This document shows positions 6,273-7,912 of a stretch of DNA of 7,912 nucleotides, one piece after another. A program made the position numbers and the translations under genes. How positions within the stretch are numbered: the stretch's first letter is position 1; every line of letters begins with the position of its first letter. This DNA is from a bacterium (GTDB lineage Bacteria > SM23-31 > JAUVVT01), in the NCBI GenBank assembly GCA_030604505.1, contig JAUVVT010000061.1, positions 1 through 7,912 of the forward strand. The letters run 5' to 3'. The notes under the pieces are model-generated. The model searched no databases and was not told the origin of the DNA. It saw only the letters and a list, made by a program, of their open reading frames with translations.

Positions 6273-7598
6273 CTAAATAACATCAGACAGATCAGCCAAG
6301 AACAGCTGTCTTTTTCCTTCGGGTGCAGCCTGAAAGCAGACCTTCTTGAAATCTCTGCTCCAGAAAGGATGTCCATCGAAGCGGTTTACGTTGTCACTTA
6401 ACAGATTTTTTCTGTTTATGGTAGGTATTGTACAAACAGCTTCTTCATCTTCTGCAATCAGGTCAATCAGACGTATAGTAACTTTTTGCACACCGTCGAA
6501 ATGAATTTTATCTGTAATCATATATTTTTCAGATGGCTCGATTGTAGGATGTCCTCCGCCGTCGATTTTTTCACTCAGAATAATGTAATCGGAGCCGTCA
6601 TACGGGATTTTGCAAAGACGGTCGTTTTTTCCGTCCGGTTTAAGATTTCTTATCAGATGTATACCATCGGGGTGCCAGTTGGGATGACCGCCGCCGTGTC
6701 CCCATATCGGAAAGCTCTGCGTTCGTCGGATGCTGCTTCCATCGGTATTGAATGTAAAAACATTGACATTTCTTCTTCCCCATCCATCCGGAAACAAACA
6801 TCGCAGAACCTGCATAATACGTGTGCCCTGTCTGTTAAACTTTGAATGCCAGAAATAGAAGGTTCCTCCCTTTTTCGGGGGAGGTTCGGGTACCAGTTTT
6901 GCACAGTCTGCCAAGCTCACCAATAGCCGCTTTTCATTGGTTTTCAGGTCTGTTCGCCATAATCCTTCGTCTTCTGCAGCACCTGGCGGCAGCTTTTGGA
7001 ATTTTAACGGTTCTTTAGGCGGCACACCGTATCCCTGCTGGGTAATGTCAAGCAGCTCGAGTGGAAATCCAATCACACAGGATTCATCCGGAGCTATAAA
7101 ATATTTGGGACCTGCAAAAGCTTTGACTTTATCTGTTTCGAGGTCAATTCGAACACATACGGCAACATTATCTATTACATCATTCGTATAAAGATATCGG
7201 TCTGTCGTTCCCCAATTCAAATTTGCACCTACCTGATAACCCCAGCATTTTGTTGTGTAAACTGTTTCAATGGTCTGTTCTTCAAGGTCGATAATACAGA
7301 CTTCCGCAGTATCTCCCAAAACAGGCAGCCGGTCCTGAAAAGGAAGTTTAGTAGCGGCTAAATATCGCTGGGACGGGCTTATCGAACATACATCATAATA
7401 CGTATGCACGTAAAACCCATCATCCGGTGTTACCTGCACAACAGGAACAAAGGTTTCACCGGGTTTATACGGTTTAAATTTAAATTTTTTCTTTTTTGAG
7501 ATTTGCCGCTGGCATGACCACACACCCGGCATCAAAGCAGCTGCCAGCAAACCTGCAGACGTACGAAAAAACTTCCGTCGGTTCATATTTTTTCTCAT
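6273..7598 (-). CDS. Exported beta-propeller protein, oligogalacturonate-lyase-like, Tat lipoprotein candidate
   Basis: The 441-residue product looks like a seven-bladed TolB/oligogalacturonate-lyase-like propeller, with repeated blade strands such as CSISPSQRYLAATK, LNWGTTDRYLYTND, WHPDGIHLIRNL and FWSRDFKKVCFQA. Histidines recur at the positions used for metal binding in polysaccharide lyase family 22: FYFWHSKF (H251), GHGGGHPNWHPDG (H301, H305, H308), GGGHPTIEPSEKY (H350) and DGHPFWSRD (H410). This suggests a lyase or binding role towards uronate-containing sugars, but the activity is not proven. The N-terminus NRRKFFRTSAGLLAAALMPGVWSC is a Tat signal ending in a plausible lipobox with Cys29, so a surface-anchored lipoprotein is likely. 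Two Met codons compete (7596-7598 and 7584-7586); neither has a good Shine-Dalgarno site, and both keep the RR motif. The gene ends 210 nt before the URO-D-like start. Confidence 0.85.
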   Translation of the reverse strand: MRKNMNRRKFFRTSAGLLAAALMPGVWSCQRQISKKKKFKFKPYKPGETFVPVVQVTPDDGFYVHTYYDVCSISPSQRYLAATKLPFQDRLPVLGDTAEVCIIDLEEQTIETVYTTKCWGYQVGANLNWGTTDRYLYTNDVIDNVAVCVRIDLETDKVKAFAGPKYFIAPDESCVIGFPLELLDITQQGYGVPPKEPLKFQKLPPGAAEDEGLWRTDLKTNEKRLLVSLADCAKLVPEPPPKKGGTFYFWHSKFNRQGTRIMQVLRCLFPDGWGRRNVNVFTFNTDGSSIRRTQSFPIWGHGGGHPNWHPDGIHLIRNLKPDGKNDRLCKIPYDGSDYIILSEKIDGGGHPTIEPSEKYMITDKIHFDGVQKVTIRLIDLIAEDEEAVCTIPTINRKNLLSDNVNRFDGHPFWSRDFKKVCFQAAPEGKRQLFLADLSDVI

Positions 7599-7652
7599 GA
7601 TTTAGATTGATAATTGGTATATTTAAGTGAAAATTAATTTAAACTTGGTGCA

Positions 7653-7703
7653 CTGTCATTCCGAATCCTGTGCTGAACTTGATTCAGTATTGTTTCGGAA
7701 TCT
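7653..7703 (+). repeat. Long palindromic repeat arm (copy C)
   Basis: This is the gapless 51-nt partner of 1836-1886. The outer stem is ATTCCGAA (7658-7665) with TTCGGAAT (7694-7701), a perfect 8-bp match. The inner stem is GCTGAA (7672-7677) with TTCAGT (7683-7688), including one G-T pair, around loop CTTGA. Compared with copy A, outer-stem pairs have changed on both sides and still pair. Confidence 0.85.
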
Positions 7704-7720
7704 ATTGTTTATCGCTATTT

Positions 7721-7764
7721 AGATGCTGAACCAAGTAGATCCTGAAACGAGTTCAGGATGACAG
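7721..7764 (+). repeat. Short palindromic repeat arm (copy D) preceded by a partial duplicate
   Basis: The full arm (7737-7764) contains ATCCTGAA-ACGAG-TTCAGGAT (7739-7759) and ends in GACAG, matching 2201-2228 except in the loop. Directly before it, 7721-7736 matches the first 16 nt of arm B at 14 of 16 positions, a broken tandem copy lacking the second stem half. Confidence 0.85.
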
Positions 7765-7833
7765 GTTAGTATTATTTCAAATAAAACTATATATAATAAA
7801 TTTGCCAAAGTCCTGTAATTAAAATATTGGACA

Positions 7834-7880
7834 TGTCATTCCTGCCCCGTATCAAGTACGGGATAAACTCCAGCAGGAAT
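7834..7880 (+). repeat. Nested palindrome of a related repeat family (copy E)
   Basis: It begins TGTCATTCC like copy C. The outer stem is ATTCCTGC (7838-7845) with GCAGGAAT (7873-7880), a perfect 8 bp. The inner stem is CCCGTA (7846-7851) with TACGGG (7857-7862), a perfect 6 bp, around loop TCAAG. The stem sequences differ from the other copies but the nested plan, loop and edge are shared. Confidence 0.85.
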
Positions 7881-7912
7881 TTAGTATTTTTTAAACTTGT
7901 TGTGATTATTGA

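Larger units (their letters stand above)
7653..7764. mobile_element. REPIN/MITE-like non-coding element with inverted palindromic arms
   Basis: The 112-bp element starts CTGTCAT and ends ATGACAG. Its long left arm (7653-7703) and its right arm (7721-7764) are oppositely oriented members of the same repeat family as the arms around the GIY-YIG gene, separated by a 17-nt linker (7704-7720). Paired inverted palindromes with a short linker are the architecture of REPINs. It contains no ORF and no clear target-site duplication, so it would have to be moved by a protein encoded elsewhere. Confidence 0.6.
7599..7912. other. Gene-free, repeat-rich stretch upstream of the propeller gene
   Basis: This stretch has no credible coding frame. 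It holds a paired palindromic element (7653-7764) and a separate nested palindrome (7834-7880), joined by AT-rich sequence. The promoter of the propeller gene presumably lies between 7599 and about 7650, but no convincing pair of -35 and -10 boxes was found. Confidence 0.65.

Noticed and set aside
6486..6845. Plus-strand open frame of 119 codons
   Set aside because: It is antisense to the propeller gene and has no recognisable domain.
1835..7880. CRISPR-like interpretation of the repeated palindromes
   Set aside because: There are too few copies, they are in mixed orientation, spacing is irregular and no cas gene is present.

Overview
The window is an AT-rich bacterial segment from an organism I cannot name. 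Six convincing protein genes all lie on the minus strand. Three carry twin-arginine (Tat) export motifs (RRSFLK, RRSFLE, RRKFF) and a fourth looks like a lipoprotein, so the source has a periplasm or outer-surface compartment and is probably Gram-negative. Tat-exported TIM-barrel isomerases, metal-dependent hydrolases and oligogalacturonate-lyase-like propellers beside a cytoplasmic URO-D-family protein resemble gene sets of uncultured FCB- or PVC-type lineages. That placement is inference from gene content only.

Layout in minus-strand transcription order, from the right end: a repeat-rich, gene-free stretch (7599-7912); an exported beta-propeller protein (6273-7598); a repeat module (6088-6264); a URO-D-superfamily protein (4851-6062); a Tat-signal metal-dependent hydrolase resembling the DUF6282 family (3696-4775); a short repeat-bearing gap; a Tat-signal sugar-phosphate isomerase/epimerase-like TIM barrel (2538-3458); an AT-rich gap; a small GIY-YIG nuclease inside inverted repeats (1835-2229); and a YtcJ-type amidohydrolase lipoprotein (13-1719). 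The metabolic genes look like parts of a scavenging programme for sugar- or uronate-like or other small organic substrates, but the gaps of 75 to over 300 nt mean a single operon is not demonstrated.

The most interesting part is the repeat system. The GIY-YIG gene is enclosed by oppositely oriented palindromic repeats whose outer 14 bases are perfect reverse complements. A 112-bp non-coding element at 7653-7764 has the same pair of arms, with a 17-nt linker where the nuclease gene would be. The long arms of the two elements align without gaps over 51 nt (40 identities), and several differences are compensatory within a nested stem. A third palindrome at 7834-7880 shares the TGTCAT edge and the TCAAG loop. 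This resembles a REPIN/RAYT or MITE/transposase pairing, but with a GIY-YIG nuclease as the candidate partner. The repeat also encodes the last roughly 20 residues of the nuclease and may supply part of its promoter. Mobility is a hypothesis, because only two or three copies are visible here.
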